A DNA stretch of 64,000 bases from JABDIY01 sp963803875. Its GTDB lineage: Bacteria > Actinomycetota > Acidimicrobiia > Acidimicrobiales > SZUA-35. Location of the stretch: positions 520,782 to 584,781 of the forward strand of contig CAWDOA010000008.1 in the NCBI GenBank assembly GCA_963803875.1, written 5' to 3'. A program made the position numbers and the translations under genes. The notes below the pieces were generated by a model. That model made no database searches, had not been told where the DNA came from, and saw nothing but the letters and a program-made list of their open reading frames with translations. Of this stretch, positions 26,530-36,800 are shown piece after piece (position 1 is the stretch's first letter; each line of letters begins with the position of its first letter).

Positions 26530-27873
26530 ATGACCGATGCCGAAGCGATTCGATCCGCTCTCACACCCTTCTGGTCTGCCACCGGAACCACACCGACCCC
26601 CGCATTGCATGCAACACAGGCGGTGCAAGACCGGTCGGCCTTTCGTACCGGCTTGGCTGCAAGCGCATCGTGTGGCGCTGTTCTCGCAGCCGTCGCAGAG
26701 TTCGCTGACGAACCCGTGGCAACTATCGACCAGTCGCTCGCCTTGGCCAGTTTCTCCACCCATGCGCTGGTGAACGGCGAACCATTGCCGAAATGGGCAA
26801 GCCTTTCGGGTTTCTATCGCACCGCCGACGAACGCTTCGTACAACTGCATTGCAACTTCCCCCACCACGCTGCTGGCGCCGCCGCCAGGCTCGGAGTCGA
26901 AGAAGACCGCCAAGCCTTCGAGGCTGCGATCGCTACATGGAAGGCGCTCGATCTAGAGACTGCGCTCATCGCCGACGGAATGATCGGCGCGACGTATCGG
27001 ACGATGGACGAATGGTCAGGCCACCCCCACGCCCGGGCCACAGGTGGTTTGCCACTTGTCGAAATGGCGCCACTCGCTCCGGGTGATCCGATCAACACAA
27101 CCTCGCCGACGGTCGAACTACCGCTCTCGGGGGTTCGAGTGCTCGATTGTTCACGGGTTCTCGCTGGTCCAGTGGCCGGCCAAACCTTGGCCAACCTCGG
27201 TGCCGATGTCCTCCGAGTCGGAGCGGACCACCTGCCGCATGTGGAGACAGCCGTGATCGCCACCGGGACCGGCAAGCGGAACACATCGTTGGACCTGCGC
27301 TCGCCGCATGGTCGGGAGACCTTCGTACAGCTGCTCCGAGACGCCGACGTGGTACTGGACGCTTTCCGGCCCGGCGCCCTCGAACAATTCGGTTTCGGTC
27401 CGGTCGAGATCGCCGCCATCTCGCCCACCACCTCCGTCGTACAGATCTGTGCCTTCGATTGGGTAGGACCCTGGGCCGGCCGGCGAGGTTTCGACTCCAT
27501 CGTGCAATCGACCACCGGGATCGCACTCGCCGGAGCCGAGATGAGCGGCAGCCAGACGCCTGTGCACCTGCCGGTTCAGACCCTCGACTACGCCACGGGC
27601 TTCTTCGCCGCGGCTGCCGCGATCAGAGCGATCCACCGACGCCACAAGTTTGGCGGATCGAGCAACGCAAGGCTGTCGCTTCTCCGCACCCGAAACTGGC
27701 TGGTCGGTCTCGGAGGGCCTGCAGACTTCACCCCTGGATCGATCGTTCCCACCAGCGAACAAACCCAGACGATCGACAGCGACTTCGGTCGGGTCGAGCT
27801 CGTCAAGCCCTTCATCGGACGGTGGCAACACGGGCCGAATCGGCTCGGTACCTCGCAGGCAACGTGGCTGTGA
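26530..27873 (+). CDS. CaiB/BaiF-family CoA transferase
   Basis: A 447-residue family III CoA-transferase-like protein. The core is in the second half: LSGVRVLDCSRVLAGPVAGQ, LANLGADVLRVGADH, TGTGKRNTSLDLRSPHGRE, DAFRPGALEQFGFG and CAFDWVGPWAGRRGFDSIVQ. The catalytic Asp expected about 170 residues into the family falls in the RGFDSIVQ area by comparison. The first 190 residues resemble a second, divergent CaiB half, so the gene may be a permuted or duplicated version. The first ATG is very close to a GGAGG, so a leaderless start is possible. Confidence 0.78.
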   Translation: MTDAEAIRSALTPFWSATGTTPTPALHATQAVQDRSAFRTGLAASASCGAVLAAVAEFADEPVATIDQSLALASFSTHALVNGEPLPKWASLSGFYRTADERFVQLHCNFPHHAAGAAARLGVEEDRQAFEAAIATWKALDLETALIADGMIGATYRTMDEWSGHPHARATGGLPLVEMAPLAPGDPINTTSPTVELPLSGVRVLDCSRVLAGPVAGQTLANLGADVLRVGADHLPHVETAVIATGTGKRNTSLDLRSPHGRETFVQLLRDADVVLDAFRPGALEQFGFGPVEIAAISPTTSVVQICAFDWVGPWAGRRGFDSIVQSTTGIALAGAEMSGSQTPVHLPVQTLDYATGFFAAAAAIRAIHRRHKFGGSSNARLSLLRTRNWLVGLGGPADFTPGSIVPTSEQTQTIDSDFGRVELVKPFIGRWQHGPNRLGTSQATWL

Positions 27874-27880
27874 GCGCCAC

Positions 27881-28948
27881 CTAATCGATCGGTTTCGTGC
27901 CCGCACGGCCGACCAGAGCTGCGATGAGTTCGTCGTACTCACCGATCCGGTTTCGCCAGTCAAACCGACGCACATCGACAGCCTCGGCGGTCGGGTCGAA
28001 GGATCTCACCGAAGCCTCCAGGGCTGAACCGAACGAACCCGGTTCGTACAGCTCCGCCTGACCCTCGACCACCTCCGGGTAGCTGAATCCATTTGGCAGA
28101 ACCGGCCTGCACCCCGCCGCCAGCGCCTCCACCACGGCAATACCGAAGAACTCATGATCGGTGCAACTCACGACGATGTCGCTGCGAGCCATCCAGTGGC
28201 GGTAGCCGGCAGAGTTGAAAGGACCAGCGGCCAGGATCAGACCGTCGTAGTCCCTCAGCAGCCGCTCCCGAACCTCACTGGCTGGTGTCGAGTCAGAACC
28301 AGCGACTACCAATCTGAACTCGAGGTTGTTTGCCCGCAGACGACGGAGTGATCGCTCGAACACTTCAGGATTCTTGTCGTGCTCCCACCGATGAGGCCAC
28401 AGAATCACTGGCGGACCATGCTCTCGAGACGTGGGTTCTGCCCAGCTCAGATCCACCCCGGGATAGACGACGCGACCCTTCGCTCTGATGAGGTCACAGG
28501 TCGCGACCCGCTGCTCTCTGGGCATCGCTGATTGCAGACGGTCCACCTGGGCCACGGCGATCTCCAGATGGTAGGCACTGTTGAACCACACCTCATCGGC
28601 CGCCAACATCGACTGCCAATTCCGTGCTGCTGAATCGAGGTCCCATTCCCCTGCTTGGTTCGGGTAGGCGCCTTGCGATTCGTGCATGTAGACCACCAGA
28701 GGAACCGTCCTACCGATCAATCCCCGGAGAACCGAGGCGTCAACGAGGCCACTGACGATCAAGAGATCAGGTGGAGTGACGCCGTGAAGTCGCTCCGCGA
28801 ACCACGGTGCCGATGCCCGCAGACGCCACCGCCAGGCTCGATCTTCCAGTCCGACCACTTCGACGTCGTGACAGCTGTGTTCGGCCAGACCCCAAGCCCA
28901 GGCACCGTGTGACCCACCCAACCACGGCTCGCACAGCACCACTCTCAT
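27881..28948 (-). CDS. tRNA-queuosine alpha-mannosyltransferase-like glycosyltransferase (DUF3524)
   Basis: A 355-residue GT-B protein. The N-terminal domain has the DUF3524 marks: EPWLGGSHGAWAWGLAEHS, PLVVYMHESQGAYPNQ and DEVWFNSAYHLEIA. The C-terminal domain has VILWPHRWEHDKNPEVFERS, DIVVSCTDHEFFGIAVVEAL and GCRPVLPNGFSYPEV. This combination is characteristic of QTMAN, which adds mannose to queuosine at position 34 of tRNA-Asp. Function in bacteria is less well established. The start at 28948 aligns with the conserved VVLCEPW opening. It is divergent from the MerR gene by 37 bp. Confidence 0.85.
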   Translation of the reverse strand: MRVVLCEPWLGGSHGAWAWGLAEHSCHDVEVVGLEDRAWRWRLRASAPWFAERLHGVTPPDLLIVSGLVDASVLRGLIGRTVPLVVYMHESQGAYPNQAGEWDLDSAARNWQSMLAADEVWFNSAYHLEIAVAQVDRLQSAMPREQRVATCDLIRAKGRVVYPGVDLSWAEPTSREHGPPVILWPHRWEHDKNPEVFERSLRRLRANNLEFRLVVAGSDSTPASEVRERLLRDYDGLILAAGPFNSAGYRHWMARSDIVVSCTDHEFFGIAVVEALAAGCRPVLPNGFSYPEVVEGQAELYEPGSFGSALEASVRSFDPTAEAVDVRRFDWRNRIGEYDELIAALVGRAGTKPID

Positions 28949-28985
28949 GGGGAGAGAGTATGGACCGAGCAATTAGGCTCGCACC

Positions 28986-29381
28986 ATGCGAATCGGCGAA
29001 CTGGCAGAACTCGGCGGAGTCAGCACCAAAACGGTTCGCTACTACGAGTCGATCGGGTTGCTGGTCGAACCGGCACGAACCGACAGCGGCTATCGGGACT
29101 ATCCAGCCGATGCGGTCGAGCGCCTGGGGTTCATTCGCGACGCCCAGGCCTCAGGATTGACGCTGGCCGAGATCGCGTCGGTTTTGGAGCTCAAGCAGGC
29201 TGGGGAGCGATCGTGCGCTCATACAACTGCGTTGCTCGAGCGTCATCTCCACGAGATCGACGCACAGATCGAGCGACTAAGCGCTGCCCGGATCGCCCTG
29301 ACCGAGCTCACGAACCGGGCCAGGGGAATGGACCCGGCCAGCTGCACCGATCCCAATCGTTGCCAGATCATCGCCAACTAG
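28986..29381 (+). CDS. MerR-family regulator, probable copper sensor (CueR-like)
   Basis: A 131-residue MerR protein. The winged helix starts MRIGELAELGGVSTKTVRYY with the ESIGLL turn, followed by the dimerisation helix. Cysteines are at 77, 120 and 126; the C-terminal pair in SCTDPNRC is a C-x5-C loop, close to the C-x7-C metal loop of CueR, and Cys77 is near the position of MerR Cys82. It directly precedes copA with a MerR-class promoter between them, so sensing Cu(I) or a similar thiophilic ion is the natural reading. Confidence 0.85.
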   Translation: MRIGELAELGGVSTKTVRYYESIGLLVEPARTDSGYRDYPADAVERLGFIRDAQASGLTLAEIASVLELKQAGERSCAHTTALLERHLHEIDAQIERLSAARIALTELTNRARGMDPASCTDPNRCQIIAN

Positions 29382-29393
29382 CCGCCCTCCGAT

Positions 29394-29425
29394 TTGACCT
29401 TACACTCGACTAGAAGGTTTACACT
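29394..29425 (+). promoter_or_regulatory. MerR/CueR-class promoter of copA with 20-bp spacer
   Basis: The -35 TTGACC (29394-29399) and -10 TACACT (29420-29425) are 20 bp apart, the overlong spacing that MerR proteins correct by DNA distortion. The dyad ACCTT...AAGGT inside the spacer matches CueR-type operators. The GTG of copA is at 29432, about six bases past the -10, so the mRNA appears leaderless. Confidence 0.9.
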
Positions 29426-29431
29426 TGGACC

Positions 29432-31570
29432 GTGAAAACTGTTGAGCGTACTGACATCGCAGTGACCGGCATGACGTGCGCCGCGTGTGCCAATCGGGTT
29501 GCCAAACAGCTCACCAAGGTCGACGGCGTTGCCGAGGCGTCGGTCAACTTCGCCACTGGCAAGGCCACGGTCCTCCACCACGCGGACGTGGTGGCCCTGA
29601 ATCGAGCGATCGAGTCCATCGGATACGGGGTCGCCGCACCGGAGACCTCCGTGCAAGAGATCGAGGCCGAACGCGAGGACGATCTCCGTCGTCGCTTGAT
29701 CGTCGCCGCTGTTCTGGCCGTTCCCGCCATGTTGATCGGGATGATCCCCGCGCTGCGATTCGACGGGTGGGAGTGGGTCGTCGCGGCACTGGCCACTCCC
29801 GTGATCTTCTGGTCGGGATGGCCGTTCCACCGTGCGGCACTTCTGAACCTGCGGCACCACTCCACCACGATGGACACGCTGGTTTCGATGGGGTCGACGG
29901 CCGCCTGGTTGTGGTCGGCCGTTGTCTTGGCGGCCAGCATCGAAGGAGGCCACATCTACTTCGAAACCGGTGCGGTGATCGTGACTCTGATCCTTCTCGG
30001 CAAGTGGTTCGAGAGCAAGGCCAAGCGCCGCACCGGCGACGCCATACGCGCGCTCGCCGATCTGGGCGCAACAACGGTGGTGCTCGAAGACGGCACCGAG
30101 GTCGACATCGAGGCTCTTCAGCCTGGGAATCGTTTCCTGGTTCGGCCGGGTGAGAAGATCGCCACCGACGGACGAGTGGTCGACGGGACCAGCTCCGTTG
30201 ACGAGTCGATGATCAGCGGTGAACCGCTCCCGGTCACCAAGTCGATCGACGATGAAGTGGTCGGAGCCACCGTCAACACCAATGGGTCGCTGATCGTCGA
30301 GGCCACCCGGGTCGGCTCCGACACGATGCTGGCCCAGATCATCCGTATGGTCGATGAGGCTCAAGGCGGTACGGCCGACGTCCAACGGCTGGCCGACCGA
30401 GTTGCATCGGTGTTTGTCCCGACGGCCATCGGTATTGCCCTGCTCACCCTGATCACATGGCTGGCGACGGGGTCCGACGCCAACGACGCCTTCACCGCAG
30501 CGGTGGCGGTGCTCATCATCGCTTGCCCGTGCGCGCTCGGATTGGCGACACCGCTGGCGATCATGGTGGGAACCGGACGGGGCGCCCAGATGGGGGTATT
30601 GATCAAGGGCGGTGAGATTCTGGAAGACACCAGGACCGTCGATGCGATCGTGCTCGACAAGACCGGGACCGTCACCGAAGGTCGGATGGAGCTTTCTGAG
30701 GTCGTGGCACCGGACGCCGATCCCGACGAGTTGCTCCGGTTGGCTGCCGCGCTCGAGTCCCGGTCCGAACACCCCATTGCCGCTGCCATCGTGGCGGCAG
30801 CATCGCCTGACCCGTCCGGCCGGCGGGCTGAGATCTTCCTCAATCACCCCGGAAAAGGAGTGTCCGGAACGGTGGGCGGTCATCCCGTCAGGGTCGGACG
30901 GCGGTCGCTGTTCGACACCGTTCCCGACGCCCTCGAAGAGGTAATGGTGAAGGCAGAAGACTCGGGGTCCACCGCCATTTTGGTTGGCACACGAGGAACG
31001 GCTGAGGCCGTTCTGATCGTTGGTGACACTATTCGATCCACCTCGGCCGAGGCCATCACAGCGTTCCACGATCAGGGACTCGAGGTGACACTTCTCACCG
31101 GCGACAACCGCAGAACCGCCGAACATGTCGGAGCCGCAGTGGGTGTAGATCACGTGGTTGCCGAAGTGCTTCCCGCCGACAAGGTTTCCGAAATCAAGCG
31201 GCTGCAGGCCAGCGGTCACCGCGTGGCGATGGTCGGTGATGGGATCAACGACGCACCGGCGCTCGCTCAAGCAGACCTCGGGATTGCGGTTGGGACGGGT
31301 ACGGACGTGGCGATGGAGGCCTCCGATCTCACCATCGTTTCGGGCGATCTCCGAGCCGTAGCCGACGCGATCGCCCTCTCCCGTCGAACCTTGGCGACGA
31401 TCAAGGGCAACCTGTTCTGGGCATTCGCCTACAACTCGGCAGCTATTCCGCTCGCGGCTCTGGGCGTATTGAATCCCATGATCGCGGCCGGGGCGATGGG
31501 GCTGAGCTCGATCTTCGTGGTCACCAACAGCCTTCGACTGCGAGGATTCTCCGGCTACCGGCACGGTTGA
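29432..31570 (+). CDS. copA: Copper-exporting P1B-type ATPase
   Basis: A 712-residue heavy-metal ATPase. One N-terminal HMA domain has GMTCAACANRVAKQL (Cys 16 and 19). The membrane metal site is ACPCALGLATPLA (CPC near 365-367), the phosphorylated Asp is in LDKTGTVTEGRM (about 409), the P1B His-Pro is in SEHPIAAAI, and the hinge is VGDGINDAPALAQADLGIAV. The CPC motif together with the CxxC HMA indicates Cu(I) export across the inner membrane. The GTG start coincides with the predicted transcription start, and the adjacent MerR gene is its likely activator. Confidence 0.95.
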   Translation: MKTVERTDIAVTGMTCAACANRVAKQLTKVDGVAEASVNFATGKATVLHHADVVALNRAIESIGYGVAAPETSVQEIEAEREDDLRRRLIVAAVLAVPAMLIGMIPALRFDGWEWVVAALATPVIFWSGWPFHRAALLNLRHHSTTMDTLVSMGSTAAWLWSAVVLAASIEGGHIYFETGAVIVTLILLGKWFESKAKRRTGDAIRALADLGATTVVLEDGTEVDIEALQPGNRFLVRPGEKIATDGRVVDGTSSVDESMISGEPLPVTKSIDDEVVGATVNTNGSLIVEATRVGSDTMLAQIIRMVDEAQGGTADVQRLADRVASVFVPTAIGIALLTLITWLATGSDANDAFTAAVAVLIIACPCALGLATPLAIMVGTGRGAQMGVLIKGGEILEDTRTVDAIVLDKTGTVTEGRMELSEVVAPDADPDELLRLAAALESRSEHPIAAAIVAAASPDPSGRRAEIFLNHPGKGVSGTVGGHPVRVGRRSLFDTVPDALEEVMVKAEDSGSTAILVGTRGTAEAVLIVGDTIRSTSAEAITAFHDQGLEVTLLTGDNRRTAEHVGAAVGVDHVVAEVLPADKVSEIKRLQASGHRVAMVGDGINDAPALAQADLGIAVGTGTDVAMEASDLTIVSGDLRAVADAIALSRRTLATIKGNLFWAFAYNSAAIPLAALGVLNPMIAAGAMGLSSIFVVTNSLRLRGFSGYRHG

Positions 31571-31584
31571 GCCACCCAGCTTCC

Positions 31585-31693
31585 CGATATTCCGTTCCCC
31601 AGCCACATCCGTTCGATATTCCGTTCCAGGAGCACATGTGGTGTGCTGCCTCGACGGGATTTCGGAGAAATGTGCGCGAGGAACGGAATATCG
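31585..31693. repeat. Three copies of a 14-bp repeat between convergent copA and alr
   Basis: CGATATTCCGTTCC occurs at 31585-31598 and 31614-31627 in direct orientation and at 31680-31693 inverted, all exact. The inverted pair encloses a smaller hairpin, AGCAC...GTGCT, at 31631-31647. The element sits between the 3' ends of copA and alr, so a bidirectional termination or mRNA-stability role is possible. No poly-T run follows. Confidence 0.85.
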
Positions 31694-31726
31694 TTCGCCA
31701 GCGGCCGGTCCGGGAGCGCGACGGGT

Positions 31727-32818
31727 TCAGATGCGACGAACCCGCGGTCCGATGCCGCAGGTGATCTCATAGTTGATCGTGCCCAACGCATCGGCCCATT
31801 CAGTGGCTGAGATCTCTTCGTCTCCCTGGCGACCGATCAGCACTGCTTCGTCGCCAGTGAGCACCGGCAAGTCGCCAACGTCGACCATCATCTGATCCAT
31901 TGTGACAACGCCCGCGATCTTGCACCGTTGGCCGTGGACAAGGACCACTCCCTTCTTCCACCAACGCCGAGCAACCCCATCTGCGTACCCGATTGGGATT
32001 GTCGCAATGGTGGCATCGCTGGACAGCGTGGTGTGGAGTCCGTATGAGATCCGGTCTCCCGCCTTCAACCGTTTCACGAAGCTGACAGTTGACCACAGCT
32101 TCATCGCTGGCTTGAGTTCAACCAAGCCCTCGATGGCCGGGCCAGGAGGCATGCCATAGAGGGCAATTCCGGGTCGCACGACATCTCTACGAGCCCTGGG
32201 AACGGCAATCGTGGCAGCCGAATTCGCCGCGTGGCTCAGTGGAACGGCTACACCAGCGGCTTCGATATCGAAGAGCGCCGATTCGAAGACGTCGAGTTGC
32301 CGGTCGGTGTATGGGTTGCCGGGCTCATCAGCTACCGCCAAGTGTGTCCAAATCGACGACAACTCGAGGTGCGGCTGACTCGCCAGATACGTGGCCAGAG
32401 AAACAGCGTTCTCGGGCCGGACTCCGACCCGATGCATGCCCGTGTCGATCATGAGGTGCACGGGCAGAGTGGAACCACGGGCCGCTTCGATTGCCGCATC
32501 GCAACCTCGTTCGGTGTAGAGGGGTGGTTCCAATCGGTACCGAACACAATCAACCAGTTCCCCCGGATCGGGCTCGGAAAAGAGCCAGATCGGAGCGTCG
32601 AAACCCTCCTCCCGCAGTGCGATACCCTCCCCCACTTGGGCAACGCCGAGGCGAGTGGCCCCGCCCGCAAGAGCAGCAGCAGCCGCGGTTGCAGCGCCAT
32701 GGCCGTACCCGTTTGCCTTCACCACCGCGCACACTTCACTGGTGAGCGCTCGGCCAGCAAGAGTTGCCGTGTTGAATGTAATCGCAGCTGCATCTATTTC
32801 GGCAAACGCTCTGGCCAT
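31727..32818 (-). CDS. alr: Alanine racemase
   Basis: A 363-residue PLP enzyme. The PLP Lys is in AVVKANGYGHGA (Lys34). HLMIDTGMHRVGV, SHAANSAATIAVP, VRPGIALYGMPPG and RISYGLHTTLSSD follow in family order, and VVTMDQMMVDVGD completes the C-terminal barrel. It makes D-alanine for peptidoglycan. It directly follows a hypothetical gene (stop abutting start). Confidence 0.95.
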   Translation of the reverse strand: MARAFAEIDAAAITFNTATLAGRALTSEVCAVVKANGYGHGAATAAAAALAGGATRLGVAQVGEGIALREEGFDAPIWLFSEPDPGELVDCVRYRLEPPLYTERGCDAAIEAARGSTLPVHLMIDTGMHRVGVRPENAVSLATYLASQPHLELSSIWTHLAVADEPGNPYTDRQLDVFESALFDIEAAGVAVPLSHAANSAATIAVPRARRDVVRPGIALYGMPPGPAIEGLVELKPAMKLWSTVSFVKRLKAGDRISYGLHTTLSSDATIATIPIGYADGVARRWWKKGVVLVHGQRCKIAGVVTMDQMMVDVGDLPVLTGDEAVLIGRQGDEEISATEWADALGTINYEITCGIGPRVRRI

Positions 32819-33445
32819 CTAGTTCACGTCCGCAGCCAGACCCGGCGCAATGATGGTCCTGTCCAGAATCATGGCCATTTGCCCGGGTTCGAGATGGATG
32901 GCACCGATCATCATGAACCCGTTGACAACGGCCTCGGATCGAGCCCACGCCAGTACCTGACGGCGCTCATCGCTCCTACCGTCCCACCCGGCGTGCGAAG
33001 ATCCATCGATCAGAAAGTTCGCGAGGTGCTGAGCTCCGGTCCCATCGAGCGAATCGAGCCAGACGGAGAGCCACTTGACCATCGGCAGGCCAAGATGGGT
33101 CAGTTGGCCGAGAACGTCACCGGCGTTGGCAAACTCAGGTTCGGTCATCAGGCAGGTCAGCCACCATGCGTCGGCCCATGCGGTGATGGCCTGCACGGCG
33201 GGCATGTCCCATTCGAGCCAGCCCGCCTCGCCGATCAAATCAAAGACCTCGTACGCGTGCCGATCTCCGAGTTCATCGGCCGAAACCAGTTCGAACAACC
33301 GGGCCAGCGAAGCTTCCAGGTCTGTGCGAGCGACAGCGAGGGCGGCGTCGGCAGCGAGTTCATCGACCAGAACCAGGTCGGATGGGAATTCGCGGCGGAT
33401 GCGAACGAGTGCGGTAGTGAGCGGTCGTGGACAGCACGCTTCCAC
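32819..33445 (-). CDS. Hypothetical protein upstream of alr
   Basis: I do not recognise this 208-residue protein. It is acidic, Trp-rich and looks all-helical (for example LAADAALAVARTDLEASLAR and VQAITAWADAWWLTCLMTEP), with no signal or membrane segment. It ends one base before the alr start, so it is in the same transcript. A start a few codons inside the frame is possible. A cell-envelope link is suggested only by its neighbour. Confidence 0.65.
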   Translation of the reverse strand: MEACCPRPLTTALVRIRREFPSDLVLVDELAADAALAVARTDLEASLARLFELVSADELGDRHAYEVFDLIGEAGWLEWDMPAVQAITAWADAWWLTCLMTEPEFANAGDVLGQLTHLGLPMVKWLSVWLDSLDGTGAQHLANFLIDGSSHAGWDGRSDERRQVLAWARSEAVVNGFMMIGAIHLEPGQMAMILDRTIIAPGLAADVN

Positions 33446-33490
33446 GTTAGGCGGGTGCGGTGGCCCCAGTGGGCTGCCCGGAAGCGGTTT

Positions 33491-33889
33491 CTATCCGAGG
33501 AACCGCGAGCGTTCTTCGGGCGTTGGGAGCCGACAAGTCTCTCGTTTGCCGAAAACGCGGTAGCGATTCTTGGCTACCAATCGGTACAAAAAGTCTCGAA
33601 TGCTTCGTGGAACGATCATGAATCCGTACGCCAGTTTCCATGGGAACCCCAGCCGGCGGGCGATCCGCAGCACAGCCGTGGACCTGACGTAGGCGGCACC
33701 GTCTTCCCACAACACCAACGTGTCGGCTTCGAAGCCATCGAGGCTGGCCTGGCTGATGATCTCCTCACCGGCCTCGCTCTGGTTGGGGGCGAACTGGAAT
33801 ACACCCTCGGTGTCGCGTTTGATGATGAAGTCCACCGAGGCATTGCAGAGGTTGCAGACACCGTCAAACAGGATCACCGGCTGCTCCAC
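33491..33889 (-). CDS. DCC-family thiol-disulfide oxidoreductase-like protein (DUF393)
   Basis: A 132-residue protein with the family's D-G-V-C-x-x-C motif: VILFDGVCNLCNASVDFIIK (Cys12 and Cys15). The remaining conserved blocks FQFAPNQS, DTLVLWEDG and SIRDFLYRLVAKNRYRVFG are also present. Members are thioredoxin-like and largely uncharacterised. The gene begins nine bases after the glmS-like stop. Confidence 0.87.
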   Translation of the reverse strand: MEQPVILFDGVCNLCNASVDFIIKRDTEGVFQFAPNQSEAGEEIISQASLDGFEADTLVLWEDGAAYVRSTAVLRIARRLGFPWKLAYGFMIVPRSIRDFLYRLVAKNRYRVFGKRETCRLPTPEERSRFLG

Positions 33890-33898
33890 CAGCCCAGG

Positions 33899-36800
33899 TT
33901 ACCCAATCCAGCGCGACGCCAAATCAGAGATTGGAGCGGTGAGAAGGTCAACTACGGGGACATCGGCCAGTAGGTCGTCACGGAAGGTTGGTTCCCGTTC
34001 GGTTACCACATCGACCAGGCCTCGATAGCGGTTGCGGTAGCCCTGTAGTACGGCGCGAGCAGCGTTCGCATCGAGCGACGGCGCCAGCTTCAGATGGCAG
34101 AGGGTTATGCCCGTTGCCTCGGAATCCTTCACTTCAGGAACCATCAGTACCACTCGCCCGTCAGATCCGACGGTAACGAGGGCTTCTCGTTCGGCGGCCA
34201 CGCGGTGCTTGTTACCTCGCAGAACCGGATCTCGTTCGGCCCGGCTCACGAGGCCAGCAGCGATACCGCTCTTGTCGAGAACGTGCAGGCTCGCGGCCCC
34301 TTCGGGGTCTCCTTCGATCCGGTAGCGCGTGTAGCCGACAACCTCGGCGATCGCAGGATCGATGGAGGAAAGCGTGCGCAGCACCCGGTACGTGAGCCGG
34401 TCGCGGGGGCAACCGGTGTCCAGCACTGCTTTCACAAGATCGGTTTGGAGCAGGCTTTCATCGCTTCGGCTGATTCCCACGGTCACAGTCTTGGCCTGGT
34501 GCTTGATTGCGTCAACGGGTCGGGTCAACTCTTCGATTGCCTCAGTGAGTGCCGAGGCGAGATCGTCGACAACGACGCCCGGGGTTCCCACCTTGCCGAA
34601 CTCGAGCTGATAGTTCTCGAAACGGTTCTGACCCATGGCGAAACGGAGCATCGACGCCACCTTCACCGCGGTCGATGCTTCGAGGTGACCGTTGTACTGC
34701 TTGGTCCTCAAGCCGTCGAAGAAATTCTGGGCGAATGGCTCGAGGTCGTCACCAAACTCATCGAACCACCCCGGGTCGGTGGGACTCACGTACTTCTCGA
34801 TCAATCCCCGAGCCTCTCGCAGCGGGCGGGCGGAACCATCGATCGCCAGGGCGGCTTCGTAGCCGAACAGATGCCCGACAACGGTGGAGAGAATGAACGC
34901 GAGCTGGGGATGGGTCTCCGGGACTGAGATCACCTCCAGAGCGGCCTTGAACCGGTTCTCCCCTTCGGTGGCGACAACAATGGGAGCGGCTTGGTGGGCC
35001 CGGAATATCGCCACCTCTTTTGCCACGTCGTCGGCATTGGAACCCTGAAGCCCAGCAGCACAGACGAAAATGAGCGGCTCAGAGGAAAGGTCGATGTGCT
35101 TCTTGTCTTCTGTGACATCACATGCGATCGACTTGTAGCAGAGCTCACTGAGTTTGATCCGCACCTCATTGGCGGCAACGAAATTCGGACCGTTACCCAC
35201 CATCGCCCAGTACCGGCGGCTGAGTACGTGCCGACCGGCCGCCACCGCAATCTCTTTGCGTTTGGCGAGGGTTCGAACCATCGCATCGGGCATGGCGCGG
35301 AGCGATGCCAGCAGCGACTGAACCTCGGCGGTGGGAACAGCGGAGTTTGGGACATGATCGCTGATAGCAACTGCGAGTAAGAAGCCCGCTGCGATCTGGG
35401 CATAGAACGCTTTGGTGGATGCAACGCTCATCTCGACGTCGCGGCCATCGGAGGTGTAGAGCACCCCATCGCTCTTGTCGACCAGATCGCTTCCTCGCCG
35501 GTTGACGATGGCGAGCACCCGAGCGCCGCGCGCCCGGAGAATGTCAACAGTTCGGTTTGTGTCAGTCGTTGTACCGCTCTGACTGATCGCAACGATCAAG
35601 CAGTCACTCATGTCGTTGTCGATCCCAAACCCGGACAACTCGGTCGCAGTTACTGCGATCACCGGGATCCCCGTTCCGGCAAGGGTCCATTGGAGTGCTC
35701 CGGCTACGGCTCGACCTGCGATTGCGGCAGTGCCTTGCCCGATGACAAAAACTCGTTCGAATTTGCCGGTCCGAAGTTCTTCAATGAGCTCCTTGTTCAG
35801 GGTCTCCGAGGCCAGACCGACAGCTAGTCCTTCGCCGGATTCGATCAATCGGCCTCGTAGTGTCTTGCGAAACGACTCGGGTGATTCCACGATCTCTTTC
35901 AGGAGGAAGTGGGGGGCATCGCCACGATCGATGTCTCGGGTTGTGACCTCAGGGGCGATCCACTCGGCAGAGTCGATCGGCAGAGGAGTCCCGTCGTAAC
36001 TCACCCGGCTGAGACCCTCGACGTGGCCGGCCAAGCCGCCGCTCAACCGGATGATCTGGCCCTGTGAACCGGTGAGGTTGTTTGGATCCGATGGCGTCTC
36101 ACCGTCCATGCGTATGTACGAGGTGGCATCTTCCACTACGCCGTAGGGCTCGGACGCCACGACGAACATGTCGTCGGATCGACCGACGAAGACACCCTGG
36201 CCCGAGCCACGCAGGCACAAATGAAGGTCCGATGGGGAGTCGGTGGTACTAACTCCGATCGCGACGGAACCCTCGAAATGAACGACGGCCGAACGAACCG
36301 CTTCATCGAGATGCTGTCCGGCAGCCAGCTGCCGACTGATCGTGGTGGGGATCACTTTGGCGTCGGTGGTGATCTCGGTCTGAATCTGCAGCGACTCGGC
36401 GGCGATGATGTCCGCAAAGTTGTCGACATCGCCATTGAGCACTCCGAGGACGTAGGGCCCGTCCTCCCCGCCCACTTCCTCGCTGTTCACCGGATGGGCA
36501 TTCGGTTCCGAAATGATTCCGATGCTGGCCCAGCGGGTATGACCCAGGACCGTTGCTTCGGCCCGTTCGTCGGCGAGGGCCCTGGCGAGCAACTGATCGT
36601 TCTGTATCGCTTCTCTCATCGTTGCGGTGTTGTCACCCAATTCGCCGATCTCGGCAGCTGCCTTGTAGACGAAGCTCATCAGACCGTCGGGCGTGCGCAC
36701 AGCGGTGTGGGTGAAGAGGGGCGAAGAATCGCGGCGCGAAGCAACCATCGAAGCGATTTCTGGATCAGACAAATCAAGGTGATGGTTGCGAACCAACACA

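Noticed and set aside
29378..31606. 742-codon open frame antisense to copA
   Set aside because: Shadow of copA; composition is Gly/Arg/His-rich and unlike any protein family.
32231..33973. 580-codon plus-strand open frame over alr and its neighbours
   Set aside because: Antisense to three well-supported genes, with no domain or ribosome-binding site.
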